From Trifolium pratense (taxonomy: Eukaryota; Streptophyta; Magnoliopsida; Fabales; Fabaceae), in NCBI RefSeq assembly GCF_020283565.1, contig NC_060063.1, positions 18,852,720 to 18,916,719 of the forward strand: a DNA stretch of 64,000 nt, written 5' to 3'. The position numbers and the translations under genes were made by a program. Positions 1 to 10,370 of this stretch are shown in pieces; positions within the stretch are counted from its first letter, which is position 1; each line of letters begins with the position of its first letter. Under the pieces are notes generated by a model. That model was not told the DNA's origin and searched no databases. It worked only from the letters and a program-made list of their open reading frames with translations.

Positions 1-3000
1 CTTACTCATGCGGTCCCTCTCTTCCTTAGATGAAGGAGACTGTGTTTTTGAAAGACACAGGCCATGTTGCATAGGAATGAATCCTTTCTTGGAATCATGC
101 ATATTAAAGCGTCTTAACACTTTATCTATGTATGTACTCTGGCTTAGGCCAAGCAGTTTTTGTGATCTATCTCTATAGATTCTTATTCCTAATATATAGG
201 CTGCTTCACCCAGATCTTTCATAGAAAAGCAATTCCCTAACCAAGTTTTAATTTGTTGCAAGGTAGGGATGTCGTTTCCTATTAGTAATATGTCATCTAC
301 ATATAATACTAGGAATGCGACTATGCTCCCACTAACCTTCTTGTAAACACAAGGCTCATCTTTATTTTGAATGAATCCGTACTGTTTTACAGTTTCATCA
401 AAACGAAGATTCCAACTTCTGGAAGCTTGCTTCAATCCGTAGATTGATCGCTGTAATTTGCATATCCTTTTGGCTTCTCCTGGAATGCAAAAGCCTTCAG
501 GTTGTGTCATATACACATCCTCAAGGAGACTCCCATTGAGGAAGGCAGTTTTTACATCCATCTGCCAGATTTCATAATCATAGTATGCAGCGATGGCAAG
601 TAAGATCCGAATGGATTTGATCATCGCAACTGGTGAAAAAGTTTCATCATAGTCTACCCCATGAATTTGTTTGAAACCTTTAGCAACCAATCGCGCTTTG
701 TAGGTCTGTACCTTTCCATCCATGTCAGTCTTCTTCTTGAAGACCCACTTGCATCCTATGGGTTTAATCCCATCAGGAGCTTCCACCAAGTTCCAAACTT
801 GATTTGTGTACATGGAATCCATTTCAGATTTCATGGCTTCAAGCCACTTCTCAGATTCAGGACCAGTAATGGCCTCTTGGTAAGTCACAGGCTCATCTTG
901 ATCCATGAGTAATACATCACCTTGTTCCGATATGAGATATCCATATCTTTCAGGTTCTTGACGTATCCTGTTGGACCTACGTGGTTCTTGTGTTACATGA
1001 GCAGGGTTCTCTGTCACAACATCTTGTGCATCCTGCTCTTGTTCCTCCATTGGTGTGTCACTACTTTGTGGATCGTGAATTTCTTCAAGATCTACTTTCC
1101 TCCCACTGATTCCTTTGGAAATAAAATCCTTTTCTAGGAATACTCCTGTTCGAGCGACAAACACTTTGCCCTCAGAAGGATTGTAGAAGTGATATCCTTT
1201 TGTCTCTTTTGGATATCCCACAAAGAAGCACTTGTCAGATTTAGGTTCAAGTTTAGTAGAAATTTGACGTTTTACATAAACTTCGCAACCCCAAATCTTT
1301 AAGTAAGACATATGTGGTTTCTTGCCACTCCATATCTCATATGGTGTCTTTTCAACCGTTTTAGAAGGAACACGGTTAAGTGTATAAGCTGCTGTTAATA
1401 GAGCATGTCCCCAAAAGGAGTTTGGAAGATCAGCGTGACTCATCATAGACCGCACCATGTCCAACAAGGTTCGGTTTCTTCTCTCAGACACACCATTCCA
1501 TTGCGGTGTTCCAGGAGGAGTGAGTTGGGATAAGATCCCACACTCTTTTAGATAGTCATCAAATTCTAGGCTTAAATACTCACCTCCTCGATCTGATCGA
1601 AGGATTTTGATTTTCTTTCCTAGTTGGTTTTGTACTTCATTTTTAAATTCTTTGAACTTTTCAAAGGATTCCGACTTATGCTTCATTAGGTATACATACC
1701 CATATCTGCTGTAGTCATCAGTGAATGTGATGAAGTACTGAAAACCTCCTCTAGCATGTGTGTTCAATGGTCCACATACATCAGTATGTATGAGAGCCAA
1801 GTGATCATTTGCCCTTTCACCTTTACCAGTGAATGGGGTCTTTGTCATTTTTCCCAATAAGCAAGATCTGCATGTTTCAAAAGATTCATAATCAAATGAA
1901 TCCAAGAGCCCATCTTTATGGAGCTTGGAAATGCGTTTCTCATTTATATGGCCCAAACGACAGTGCCAAAGGTATGTAGGATTTAACTCATTAGGTTTAA
2001 TCCTTTTCGTATCAATGTTATAAATTGGCATTTCAAGATCAAGAATATATAATCCATTACTCATTTGAGCTGTGGCATAAAAGATATCATTTAAATAAAT
2101 GGAGCAACAATTGTTCTTTATTATAAATGAAAAGCCAAGTTTATCCAAACAAGAAACAGAAATAATATTCCTGCTAATGGCAGGTACATAAAAGCAGTTC
2201 TCTAACTGTATTATTAAACCAGAAGGTAAAGTCAAATTAAAAACTCCTACAGCTAATGCGGCAACTCTTGCTCCATTTCCCACTCGTAGGTCGACTTCAC
2301 CTTTAGCCAATCCTCTACTCCTTTGCAGCCCCTGCACATTAGTACAAATGTGAGAACCACATCCGGTATCTAATACCCATGTAGAAGAAGTAGATAAATT
2401 AATTTCAATAACAAAGATACCTGCTGAATTGGAGCTCTCTACTCCATTCTTTTTATCTTCCAGGTATTTTGGGCAGTTCCTCTTCCAATGTCCAGTCTTG
2501 TTACAGTGGAAGCACCTACCCTCCTTTGCAACTCCCCCAGTGGGCTTCAAAGCTTTAGGGGTAGGTTTGGGTTTGGCAACTTCCTTGCCCTTCCCTTTAC
2601 CTCCCTTCCCTTTGTTGCCCTTCCCTTTGTTTCCATTGCCAATCATAAGAACATGGTTGGATTTCCCTTTTGTTTTCATGTTCTGCTCAGCCTGCCTCAA
2701 CATGCCCAGCAGTTGTGGCAAAGTCTTTTCCATGTCCGACATGGTGAAGTTCAGAACAAACTGATTAAAACTCTCCGGCAACGATTGCAGGATCAGATCA
2801 GTTGCAAGCTCATTTCCAAGTGGAAATCCCAATTTTTCTAAGTTCCCCACGTACCCAATCATCTTGAGCACATGTGGACTTACTAGAGATCCCTCAGATA
2901 GCTTAGCTGAAAACAGGGCTTTGGAAACCTCAAACCTTTCAATCCTGGCTTGCTCTTGGTAGAGCGTCTTCAAGTGTTCGATCATATCGAACGCATTCAT

Positions 3001-3288
3001 GTCCTCATGTTGCTTCTGAAGCTCAGAGGTCATGGTAGCCAGCATTAGGCACTTTGCATCCATGGCATCATCAAGACGCTTCTGATAAGCATCCCTTTGA
3101 GCCTTAGGGGCATTAGCCGCAGGTTCATCCTCAGGGTTAGGTTGGGGTTCCTCAATAGCATACAGCTTTTTCTCGTGCATGAGGACTATCCTCAAGTTAC
3201 GATGCCAATCAAGAAAATTTGTCCCAGACAATTTCTCTTTGTCAAGAATGCTTCGCAAAATGTTGTTCGAAGTATTGGTGTTTGACAT
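1..3288 (-). CDS. Ty1/copia gag-pol polyprotein, C-terminus beyond left edge
   Basis: Open minus-strand frame from an ATG at 3288 to the window edge, 1096 codons with no stop; the rest of RT and RNase H would lie off the left edge. Order seen: gag of the UBN2 kind, a glycine/lysine-rich linker, one CCHC knuckle (C-F-H-C...H...C, about residue 257), protease D-T-G (about 303), the integrase zinc-binding H-L-W-H...C-x2-C segment, the integrase core (F-T-D-D-Y-S-R, R-S-D-R-G-G-E, T-P-Q-W-N-G-V-S-E), then RT with Y-V-D-D at about residue 995. The protein would form virus-like particles, copy its RNA and integrate the cDNA. The long frame without stops suggests a young copy. The clade within copia is not certain; it looks Tork/Tnt1-related. 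The start is supported by the typical gag opening straight after the leader. Confidence 0.93.
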   Translation of the reverse strand, partial: MSNTNTSNNILRSILDKEKLSGTNFLDWHRNLRIVLMHEKKLYAIEEPQPNPEDEPAANAPKAQRDAYQKRLDDAMDAKCLMLATMTSELQKQHEDMNAFDMIEHLKTLYQEQARIERFEVSKALFSAKLSEGSLVSPHVLKMIGYVGNLEKLGFPLGNELATDLILQSLPESFNQFVLNFTMSDMEKTLPQLLGMLRQAEQNMKTKGKSNHVLMIGNGNKGKGNKGKGGKGKGKEVAKPKPTPKALKPTGGVAKEGRCFHCNKTGHWKRNCPKYLEDKKNGVESSNSAGIFVIEINLSTSSTWVLDTGCGSHICTNVQGLQRSRGLAKGEVDLRVGNGARVAALAVGVFNLTLPSGLIIQLENCFYVPAISRNIISVSCLDKLGFSFIIKNNCCSIYLNDIFYATAQMSNGLYILDLEMPIYNIDTKRIKPNELNPTYLWHCRLGHINEKRISKLHKDGLLDSFDYESFETCRSCLLGKMTKTPFTGKGERANDHLALIHTDVCGPLNTHARGGFQYFITFTDDYSRYGYVYLMKHKSESFEKFKEFKNEVQNQLGKKIKILRSDRGGEYLSLEFDDYLKECGILSQLTPPGTPQWNGVSERRNRTLLDMVRSMMSHADLPNSFWGHALLTAAYTLNRVPSKTVEKTPYEIWSGKKPHMSYLKIWGCEVYVKRQISTKLEPKSDKCFFVGYPKETKGYHFYNPSEGKVFVARTGVFLEKDFISKGISGRKVDLEEIHDPQSSDTPMEEQEQDAQDVVTENPAHVTQEPRRSNRIRQEPERYGYLISEQGDVLLMDQDEPVTYQEAITGPESEKWLEAMKSEMDSMYTNQVWNLVEAPDGIKPIGCKWVFKKKTDMDGKVQTYKARLVAKGFKQIHGVDYDETFSPVAMIKSIRILLAIAAYYDYEIWQMDVKTAFLNGSLLEDVYMTQPEGFCIPGEAKRICKLQRSIYGLKQASRSWNLRFDETVKQYGFIQNKDEPCVYKKVSGSIVAFLVLYVDDILLIGNDIPTLQQIKTWLGNCFSMKDLGEAAYILGIRIYRDRSQKLLGLSQSTYIDKVLRRFNMHDSKKGFIPMQHGLCLSKTQSPSSKEERDRMSK

Positions 3289-4332
3289 GGTGATCTACAA
3301 TTGTAAAAGTGAAAATATAAGTATTTGAACAATTTTAATACACATTTAATTAGGCCTTTAATTAAACATGTGCTCCCACTATTTTACTCAAAACAAATGA
3401 CCCTCGGCATTTGATTCGGAAAATCCCGTTGGAAGATTTTCTAGTGAGAATGAGATCCATATTTCACTTCGTTTTAAGTCAGCGTTGGGCTGATTACACA
3501 AAACTTAGTTATTTAGGTAGGAAACTCCTTTCCAATTGTATCTCATACAACTCTCATATCCTTTCTATTGGGCGAATAACACTTATTCTAATCCATCACA
3601 TGGAATAACCCAATACTTGCTTCTAAAGTTATATAATCTTATTATATTCTCTTTAGTTAAGTTAGACCCATTAAATAGCGATCGGATAAATAAATTACCT
3701 CACCGCAACTTATCAATATTGACAATGCACTTCGCGTTGGCAAAACCTACATTTGTCGATATTGATCTTGAAGGGCGCTATTCGTTGGAAAGCAATAAAA
3801 CTTAATATTAATTCCTTTGAGGGCTTTTATAATTAATTTGATCTCACCTTACCACGGCTTACATACAATGACGTCACTCCATACATAACATGCATCAACA
3901 TACATAATATAATAAAATGATATGGTTATGGCCCCTAGCGTGATTGTTCCCTCAAGCCAATGAGAGAACCTATGCTATATTTAACAAAAACCTATACTTC
4001 TCCAAGATAGATCTTCATTGCTGTCCTTCCTGTCCTATTTGCTAATCTTATATTACATCACTACAAGAAACTCGTGTTCATACGAGGGAGTGAGATGAGA
4101 AAAGAAATTACATCAAGAAAATATAAGAAAGGCACGACACGCAGGCCGTATTTAAATCCCAAATAAAACGAAAAGAAGAACTAAGGCCATAACCATTCAT
4201 CATGCAACTTTAATAATAATAAACACACAATTTTATTATTATTACATTAGTCCAATTAATAAAACACCATGATTGATCACCTTACGCAGAGTTAGCCGGT
4301 GGTTCCGCTGACCGTTCAGCGGACGGGGTTCA

Positions 4333-4376
4333 AAGGGGCAGCGCCCCTTGCGGGGCCTCCGGGGCGGAGCCCCGGA
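4333..4376 (-). other. Pair of GC-rich triloop hairpins in the copia leader
   Basis: Two adjacent perfect inverted repeats stand out from AT-rich surroundings. Bases 4333-4339 (AAGGGGC) pair with 4343-4349 across a 3-base loop. Bases 4358-4365 (TCCGGGGC) pair with 4369-4376 across a 3-base loop. In the element RNA these would be two very stable stem-loops about 9 bases apart. Packaging or ribosome-pausing roles are possible but not shown. Confidence 0.65.
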
Positions 4377-4485
4377 AGCTAAATTTCGATGAACACTTCA
4401 TCATTGAATCCTAATCGCACCAACACTTGATGCTTCAGGTATAAACCCTAGCCGTACTCTGCTTTTACAAAATTAATACAGTAAT

Positions 4486-4785
4486 CATTCATCAAAACGT
4501 TTCAGGATTTTGTTCACCATAAACGATTGGATATATGATGCTTCACCAGTTATCGGTTCCGAAGCTCACGCTCACAATCATCCATGCTCACGACAATCAC
4601 TTAAAACTTTCAATGAACAATATGTTCTGTTTATATATAACAACACAACACTTGTATTGTTATAAACCCTAATACAACCGCCATTCATCAAAACGTTTCA
4701 GGACTGCTAGTTCTAGATGAACGATTGGATATATGATGCTTCACCATAAACGGTTCCGAAGCTCACGCTCACAATCATCCAAATT
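4486..4785. repeat. Imperfect tandem duplication in the copia leader
   Basis: A block of roughly 100 bp at 4486-4585 recurs at 4682-4780, an offset of about 196 bp. Both copies hold the same ordered words: TTCATCAAAACGTTTCAGGA, AACGATTGGATATATGATGC and GGTTCCGAAGCTCACGCTCA. Bases between the shared words differ, so the duplication is not recent. Confidence 0.8.
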
Positions 4786-4992
4786 AAACGCCAATCACTT
4801 AAACATTCGAATGAATGACACGATCAATGTATCACATACACCGATGCGCCGTATCAGAAATATATATCACATATATATTTTAAAACCGATCAATCAAATT
4901 TTATTAATCCTTGTTATTATTATTAATACCGATTCAAAACCATATTAATAAAACAGTAATAAACAACAAACCGATTCATGGTTTCACAAGTG

Positions 4993-5004
4993 GCTCTGAT
5001 ACCA
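4993..5004 (-). promoter_or_regulatory. Primer binding site, initiator tRNA-Met type
   Basis: The minus strand reads TGGTATCAGAGC, the complement of the 3' end of plant initiator tRNA-Met. It lies one base inside the LTR edge at 5006, fixing the 5' LTR boundary and the element's orientation. Confidence 0.92.
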
Positions 5005-5005
5005 C

Positions 5006-6300
5006 TGAAGGAAAATTGCATTTAAAACAGAGTAAAACGCAGCGGAAATTTAAGAATTTTCCTTTGGTGGATCCTTGCGAATGGACATGATCAGGGTTTC
5101 GATTATTACCTTTGAAGAACAATTCCTCGATTCTGAATTGATCACAAGAACCGCACGATCGCAGCACCTCTAGCCGGTCCACACGAACAGTTTCCGTTCA
5201 CCTCTTAGTGCTAGCTTCAAGACGACGGTAGAGGGAGATTTAGTGCGGTTAGGGTTTAGAGAATTCTAGGATTACTCTAAAACTCAGATTATGTGTGTGA
5301 CACTTGACTGAATTACATAAGGCTCTATTTATAGAGCTTATTATGTTGTCTTCAGGCCAAAGTGGTTATTGGACTTCATAAGCCCAATAACCTACTGTAA
5401 CTAATCGCACCCCACTAATAAGTCATACTTATTTCTCCCGTCATTAACTGTCCTTATGTGTGTGACCCTGTAGGTTCCTATGACGTTGGCAATAATATTA
5501 ATCTCAATATTATAAACAGTGAGCGGTATCTAGCAACACATCACTGCTACCCAAGTCACAAGAATGTCACGTGATCTGACAAACCTTTCGTGATAAAACT
5601 CGTGTGTATAATTACCCTTTTACCCTTATGTCTATATTGAACACAAGGCATAGTACGTCACCCTTGTTAAGTTCAATATTGGGCCCATAGACATATCTCC
5701 CGTTATGTAGGAGGGGTAAATTCCATCTAGGTCACTCATGTCCCTCAGCATGATTCGTGGAATACCCATCAACCAACCTTATAGTCATCCTGTTACGGAT
5801 AACTTTGAATGGCGACAAAGTACTACACTCCTACACCTAGGGAACATAGTGGTTTCAGGTCGAAGGGTGGAATACACCACTTATCACTATGAGAATATCT
5901 TATGACATTTCATAACATACTATGTAGTATTCTCATGGTGGGTCAATCCGATATAAATATTACTCTTAATATTTATATCTATGTGAAGACTTGATAACTC
6001 TTTATCTATGATCCGTGAGATGTGATCATCAGTCTACCAACATAATAGTCTCTACGTTTTGATGTTATCCCAATTCACATTAAAGCTCGACTACGGATGT
6101 TTTAAGAATAGTGTTCTCATGTGTAATGGATTCTCACGATTAAGTCACACTTAACGTTCCATTCAATGAACTTACTATTCTAGGGACTCTATTATTTAAC
6201 ACATAAACATAATAAAGAAAAGCCTTTATTTAATAAGTAAATTATCCAATACAAGTATCATGCAATTATAAATAATTGGCCTCTAGGGCTTACACCAACA
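5006..6300 (-). mobile_element. 5' LTR of the left copia element (1295 bp)
   Basis: On the minus strand the LTR begins TGTTGGTGTAAGC at 6300 and ends TTTTCCTTCA at 5006, next to the primer site. A TATA box (CTATAAATAG on the minus strand) lies at 5325-5334 inside the inverted repeat GCTCTATTTATAGAGC, a likely promoter for the element RNA. The outer flank 6301-6305 is TAAGT; the matching duplication would lie off the left edge, so it cannot be checked. The element was inserted into the gypsy LTR fragment to its right. Confidence 0.9.
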
Positions 6301-6876
6301 TAAGTAACTTTCATAAACTTTCCAAAAATGATCCAAACACATACATATTTATCATGGAATCAAGCTAGTGATTAACACATACAAAGTGATGATGAAGAAC
6401 ATCACACTCACATACAAAAGCTTATCAAAAGTCTAAAAGAAATTGAGTGGGAGAGTTCGGGAACGGAGACATAGACAATCTCCCCCCTCCTTGTCACTCA
6501 AGAATCATGAATTCTAATCTCTTACCTTAAGCAAAGATGATGATCCAAGCCTTCTCTTGCTCAAGCTTTCTCTTAGCCAAAACCCTAGCTCTTGCTCTAT
6601 CTTGCTTCTACTCACTCAAACTCAAAGAAAATGAATTTATGATACTATTCATATGTTGGACTTGCTACTTATACTACTTCTCAAGTGTCATGAACCAAGC
6701 CCAAATGGCTTAGGCCCATGCCTCTCACGCCCCTTTAAGCCCAAAACAAGGTTCTCGCGCCTAATAACTTACGATCGGCTAAATAATTAATCGTCGCTCA
6801 CTAAAATAATAAAAGCCAATTAATAAATAAAATAACATTTAATAAAATATACGAATACGAAAAATGGGTCGTTACA
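6301..6876 (-). mobile_element. Fragment of a chromovirus-type gypsy LTR
   Basis: The minus strand starts at 6876 with TGTAACGACCC, the same opening as the gypsy LTRs at 30216-44297 and 50937-59789. Further in, the block resembles the promoter-proximal part of those LTRs: clusters of GGCCCA/TGGGCC around 6700-6740, a purine-rich segment, and a splice-donor-like AAG|GTAAGAG at 6526/6525. It stops where the copia LTR was inserted at 6300; the remainder should lie left of the window. The flank 6877-6881 is CAAGG. Confidence 0.75.
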
Positions 6877-6991
6877 CAAGGCCGTCAATAACGCTTACTG
6901 GCTGGGCCGTCAATAATGTTTGCATTTGTGACGAATTTTGTGCATTATTGAGGGCTTTTGGCCCTCAATAATCCCTTGTTTTCTTGTAGTG
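6877..6991. mobile_element. Terminal piece of a CACTA-like DNA transposon
   Basis: The right end reads TTTTCTTGTAGTG at 6979-6991, the complement of the common plant CACTA terminus CACTACAAGAAAA. A perfect 12-bp inverted repeat with a 5-base loop lies just inside (6944-6955 with 6961-6972), and CCGTCAATAA-like subterminal words recur at 6882 and 6906. No transposase remains. The other end was not found; the left side is cut by the gypsy LTR. It abuts copia coding sequence at 6992, so it probably inserted into that element. Confidence 0.6.
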
Positions 6992-8785
6992 ACAGCATCT
7001 GCTATCCTCCTTCGAGTACCTGCAAAACATTCACTCGAGCCTATTATTACCCCTGCACCAGGTGACACCGCTGCCCTTGCGTCATTTGGAAATAACAAGA
7101 ATCGATACCGAGGAGGGCCATCCAACTCTAAACCTCGTTCCAATTCCAAGTGTGCGCATTGTCACCAATCCAACCATGATATTGATAATTGCTGGGTGTT
7201 GCTAGGCAAACCTCATCAACGTCGGGTTAATATGACTCAAGCTGATCTGTCTCGCATCATTCAAACCAAGCCTTCTCCCCAAGGCTCTCCGGCAAGCTAT
7301 GAAGATTTCCTCAGGTGGTGTCAGAGTAATCAGGACTCCGGTTCTACTGCTTCAGTTGCACACACTGGTAACTCATCTGTTTGCCTCTCTCAATCATCTC
7401 TCGGTCCTTGGGTTCTTGATTCTGGTGCTTCTGATCATGTTACCGGTAATAAAGGTCTTTTCTCTTCTCTCTCTACATCTGGTTTCTTACCCATTATAAC
7501 TTCAGCAAATGGTTCTCAAACTCAATCCTAAGGGATTGGTACTGTCCAAATTCTACCTTCAATTTCAGTTGACTCTGTTCTCTATGTACCTGGTTGTCCA
7601 TTTAATCTTCTTTCAGTCAATCGTCTAACTCGTTCTCTTGATTGTATTATTACTTTCACTAATAGTAATGTTACCTTGCAGGATCGGAGTTCGGGACGAA
7701 CGATTGGCGTCGGATGTGAGTCTCAAGGCCTTTACTACCTATCTTTGTCATCAAAAACATGCTCCGCCACAGATTCCTCACTTACAATCCATGCTCAGCT
7801 GGGTCATCCAAGTCTTCCCAAACTTCAGAAGTTGGTGCCAAGTTTATCTAAGTTGTCCGGTCTACATTGTGAGTCGTGTCAGTTAGGGAAACACACTCGT
7901 AGTAACTTTCCCGATAGAGTCAATAAACGAGCTTCGTCCCCTTTTGCTTTAGTTCGCTCCGATGTTTGGGGTCCATCTCGTACTATGTCTACTTTACAAT
8001 CAAAATATTTTGTTACTTTTATTGATGATTTTTCTCGTTGTACGTGGATATTTTTAATGAATAATAGATCTGAATTATTTTCTATCTTTGAGCAATTTTA
8101 CCAAGAAATCAAAACTCAATTTGGTGTGTCTATTCGTACTTTAAGAAGCGATAACGCTCGTGAATATTTGTCACACCAATTTCAAAATTTTATGGCTTTG
8201 AATGGTATTCTCCACCAAACATCATGCCCTCACACACCTCAACAAAATGGGGTAGCCGAACACAAAAATCGGCATCTCATTGAAACCACTCGGACCCTGC
8301 TTCTCCATGGTAATGTTCCATTTCGTTTTTGGGGGGATGATGTCTTAACGACATGTTACCTTATAAACCGCATGCCATCTTCTGTCCTTGATGGCAATAT
8401 CCCCCATTCTGTCCTTTTTCCTAATTCCCCCCTTCACCCGCTGCCTCCTCGTGTCTTCGGGTCCACGTGTTTTGTTCACAATCTCTCTCCTGGTCTTGAC
8501 AAACTATCAGCTCGATCACTAAAGTGCGTCTTTCTTGGTTATCATCGGTCACAAAAAGGTTATCGTTGCTATTCTCCTACACTACAACGATACCTCGTAT
8601 CGGCTGATGTTACCTTCTTTGAATCTATCCCATACTTTGAAGCGAACAAAATGACTCCTGAATCACTTCAAGACACTAATCCTGAACCCATTCAGGAAAT
8701 TACCATTGTTCCTCTTGACCCTTGTCAGTCTGTCCCACCAGATACACCTATGGTTGCTCCAAAGACACTTTCAAGAAATTATTAA
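6992..8785 (+). pseudogene. Truncated Ty1/copia gag-protease-integrase
   Basis: A plus-strand frame carries the end of gag with a CCHC knuckle (C-A-H-C...H...C, near 7153-7194), protease (W-V-L-D-S-G-A-S-D-H, near 7409), the integrase zinc segment (C-E-S-C-Q-L-G-K-H) and the integrase core (T-F-I-D-D-F-S-R, R-S-D-N-A-R-E, T-P-Q-Q-N-G-V-A-E). A TAA at 7529-7531 interrupts the frame between protease and integrase; the reading resumes in the same frame, consistent with CAA to TAA. The N-terminal gag is lost at the CACTA junction. RT and RNase H are missing, with a stop right after the integrase C-terminal region. No LTRs were found. It is a dead copy of a different copia family from its neighbours. 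Confidence 0.9.
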
Positions 8786-8797
8786 CAAGTTTAAGAG

Positions 8798-8915
8798 CTA
8801 TTAACAAGTTTAAGAGCTGAGAATCAAAGGATTATGTTTCTAATTGAATTTATATCATTGAACCAAGTGCGATTTCAAAATTGATGCTGAAAAGGCTTTA
8901 AGACAGGTTGCTCAG
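8798..8915. repeat. 118-bp dispersed repeat, copy 1
   Basis: This stretch is almost identical to 23555-23672 in the same orientation; I noticed one clear base difference (GTGCGATT versus GTGCAATT). Its first 19 bases are also partly duplicated immediately upstream (8780-8797). Outside the repeat the two loci diverge, though both later contain TTTTAGAACATAGTG (about 9170 and 23683), which suggests two deleted copies of one larger element. The identity of that element is unknown. Confidence 0.85.
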
Positions 8916-9358
8916 CATGTAAAAATTAGGTTCTCCATCTACCTGAAACTCAGGCGTCTGGGTGCTAGCATAATCATCCTCACTATCACCGTCTTCACTG
9001 CACTCTTCTGAAACTGTGCACCCATCCTTACGCATAAGAAGGGTTAAAGGGACATACACTTCCACTGCCCATATTTCCACAATACACTGCACCTGGAAGC
9101 AATAACAAAACTTTCAGCATTTGTAGATGGGAAATTGAACTTTTTATTGAAAAATTTACAATATACAATTTTTAGAACATAGTGTATGACATTCATTATA
9201 ATCATAGTTACAAATCGAAACATAGAAAACCAACAAAAACGTAAGAGACGTGAATGAATAAAGGCAACTTTCCTTTAGATGTTTGGAACCATTAACAATG
9301 GGTACCAAGGTTGCACGATAATTGTAACTGAAATTCCTGGCACACAGTGGACAGGTGT
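8916..9358 (-). pseudogene. Possible captured exons of an unrecognised gene
   Basis: Two minus-strand open pieces look like exons. The first (about 9358-9290) encodes a Cys-x2-Cys start, C-P-L-C-A-R-N-F-S-Y-N-Y-R-A-T-L. The second begins after a good 3' splice site (TTGCTTCCAG, then GTGCAG, near 9093) and runs to about 8916, with an acidic stretch E-D-G-D-S-E-D-D. I do not recognise the protein. The piece is cut by the LTR at 9359 and joins the dispersed repeat at 8915, as expected for a gene fragment carried by a DNA transposon. It could also be a random open frame. Confidence 0.3.
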
Positions 9359-10370
9359 TGACCAAGGTGTTATCAACACTTATCTGTTATAGACAGATGT
9401 TGTGACCGGTGCGCCAACATTTGTCTATAAAACAGAGTACTTAACATAAAACAATAAAAACAATAAAGTAAATAACACACAAGAGTTGTTAACCCAGTTC
9501 AGCCTAAAGCCTACTTTGGGGGATACCAATCCAGGAATGAAGTCCACTATCAGCAGTATTACTTCGAAGCTAAACTCACCCGTTTACAACTTCTCACTTA
9601 ATCACTACTCAATGACACTTCTACCTAGGAACTCCTAGATATGAGACCCCGTCCCAATTCCCACCTTAACAACACAGACAACGTTGTTATAAAACTCAAC
9701 GATTACAATAGGTGGAGATACACTCCTAAGAAACTAGGATTCACTCTTGCTTAAAAGCTTGCGAGTAAACCACACAACACAATAGAACAATCTCCGTACT
9801 TCAAAGCTTAGGAGAAGTTCACACATACAACTCAATAACACTCAGGTCCTAAGCTTGCATCAATGAGACACAAGAAAGGCTCACAATTAACACTCTAAAA
9901 TCCCTAAAAACACATGCTTTGTAAGACACGATTTTAGATGCTTGAACCCTTATGCTTGCCTTCGTATTTATAGTGGTAGAACGACTTGGGCTTCAAGGAA
10001 AAATTATGGCTTCTAGAATTGCGGCAGCAGTGATATATTTTTGAAAATAATAGTTATATTTTTGAAACCGCAAAAATATATTTTCCAAAAATATAATTCC
10101 TTTGGAAAATAAAACTAGGGTTTAGCTGCCTCCTGAAACACATTAAACACGTGCGCCTTCCTCTGTAAGAAACCTTGAAATAATTCTTCAAACAGATCTT
10201 CAAAAGATTGAGTAGAAAATAACAGCTAGCTGGCGCGCGCAGATACAGAGTCAGGTGTTGTTCCAAAGTGTCCCAACATTTGTCACAACACTTGGGGTCA
10301 GCACATTTGTCTCAACACTTGGCTTAAGATATGTTTTTGCAAAATGTAGCCAATATACAAAAACCCAACA
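9359..10370 (-). mobile_element. 3' LTR of a SIRE-type copia element (1012 bp)
   Basis: On the minus strand it opens TGTTGGGTTTTTGTATATTGG at 10370, directly after the polypurine tract AAAGGGGGAGAT, and closes ATAACACCTTGGTCA at 9359. A TATA box (CTATAAATA on the minus strand) lies at 9965-9973. The sequence is unlike the 5' LTR at 20788-21886, although the layout is similar. The left flank 9354-9358 (GGTGT) does not match 21887-21891 (TTAAT), so these two LTRs did not arise in one insertion. Confidence 0.75.

Larger units (their letters stand above)
3289..4992 (-). other. Untranslated leader of the left copia element
   Basis: About 1.7 kb separates the primer site from the gag ATG, long for a copia element. 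I see no convincing coding sequence; short frames on the plus strand have no recognisable domain. The leader holds two GC-rich hairpins and an imperfect tandem duplication, listed separately. It is otherwise AT-rich. By analogy with retroelement leaders it probably carries dimerisation, packaging or translation signals, but this is inference. Confidence 0.7.

Noticed and set aside
4059..4070. CACTACAAGAAA word in the copia leader as a CACTA end
   Set aside because: No partner terminus, subterminal repeats or target duplication nearby; the leader is continuous around it.
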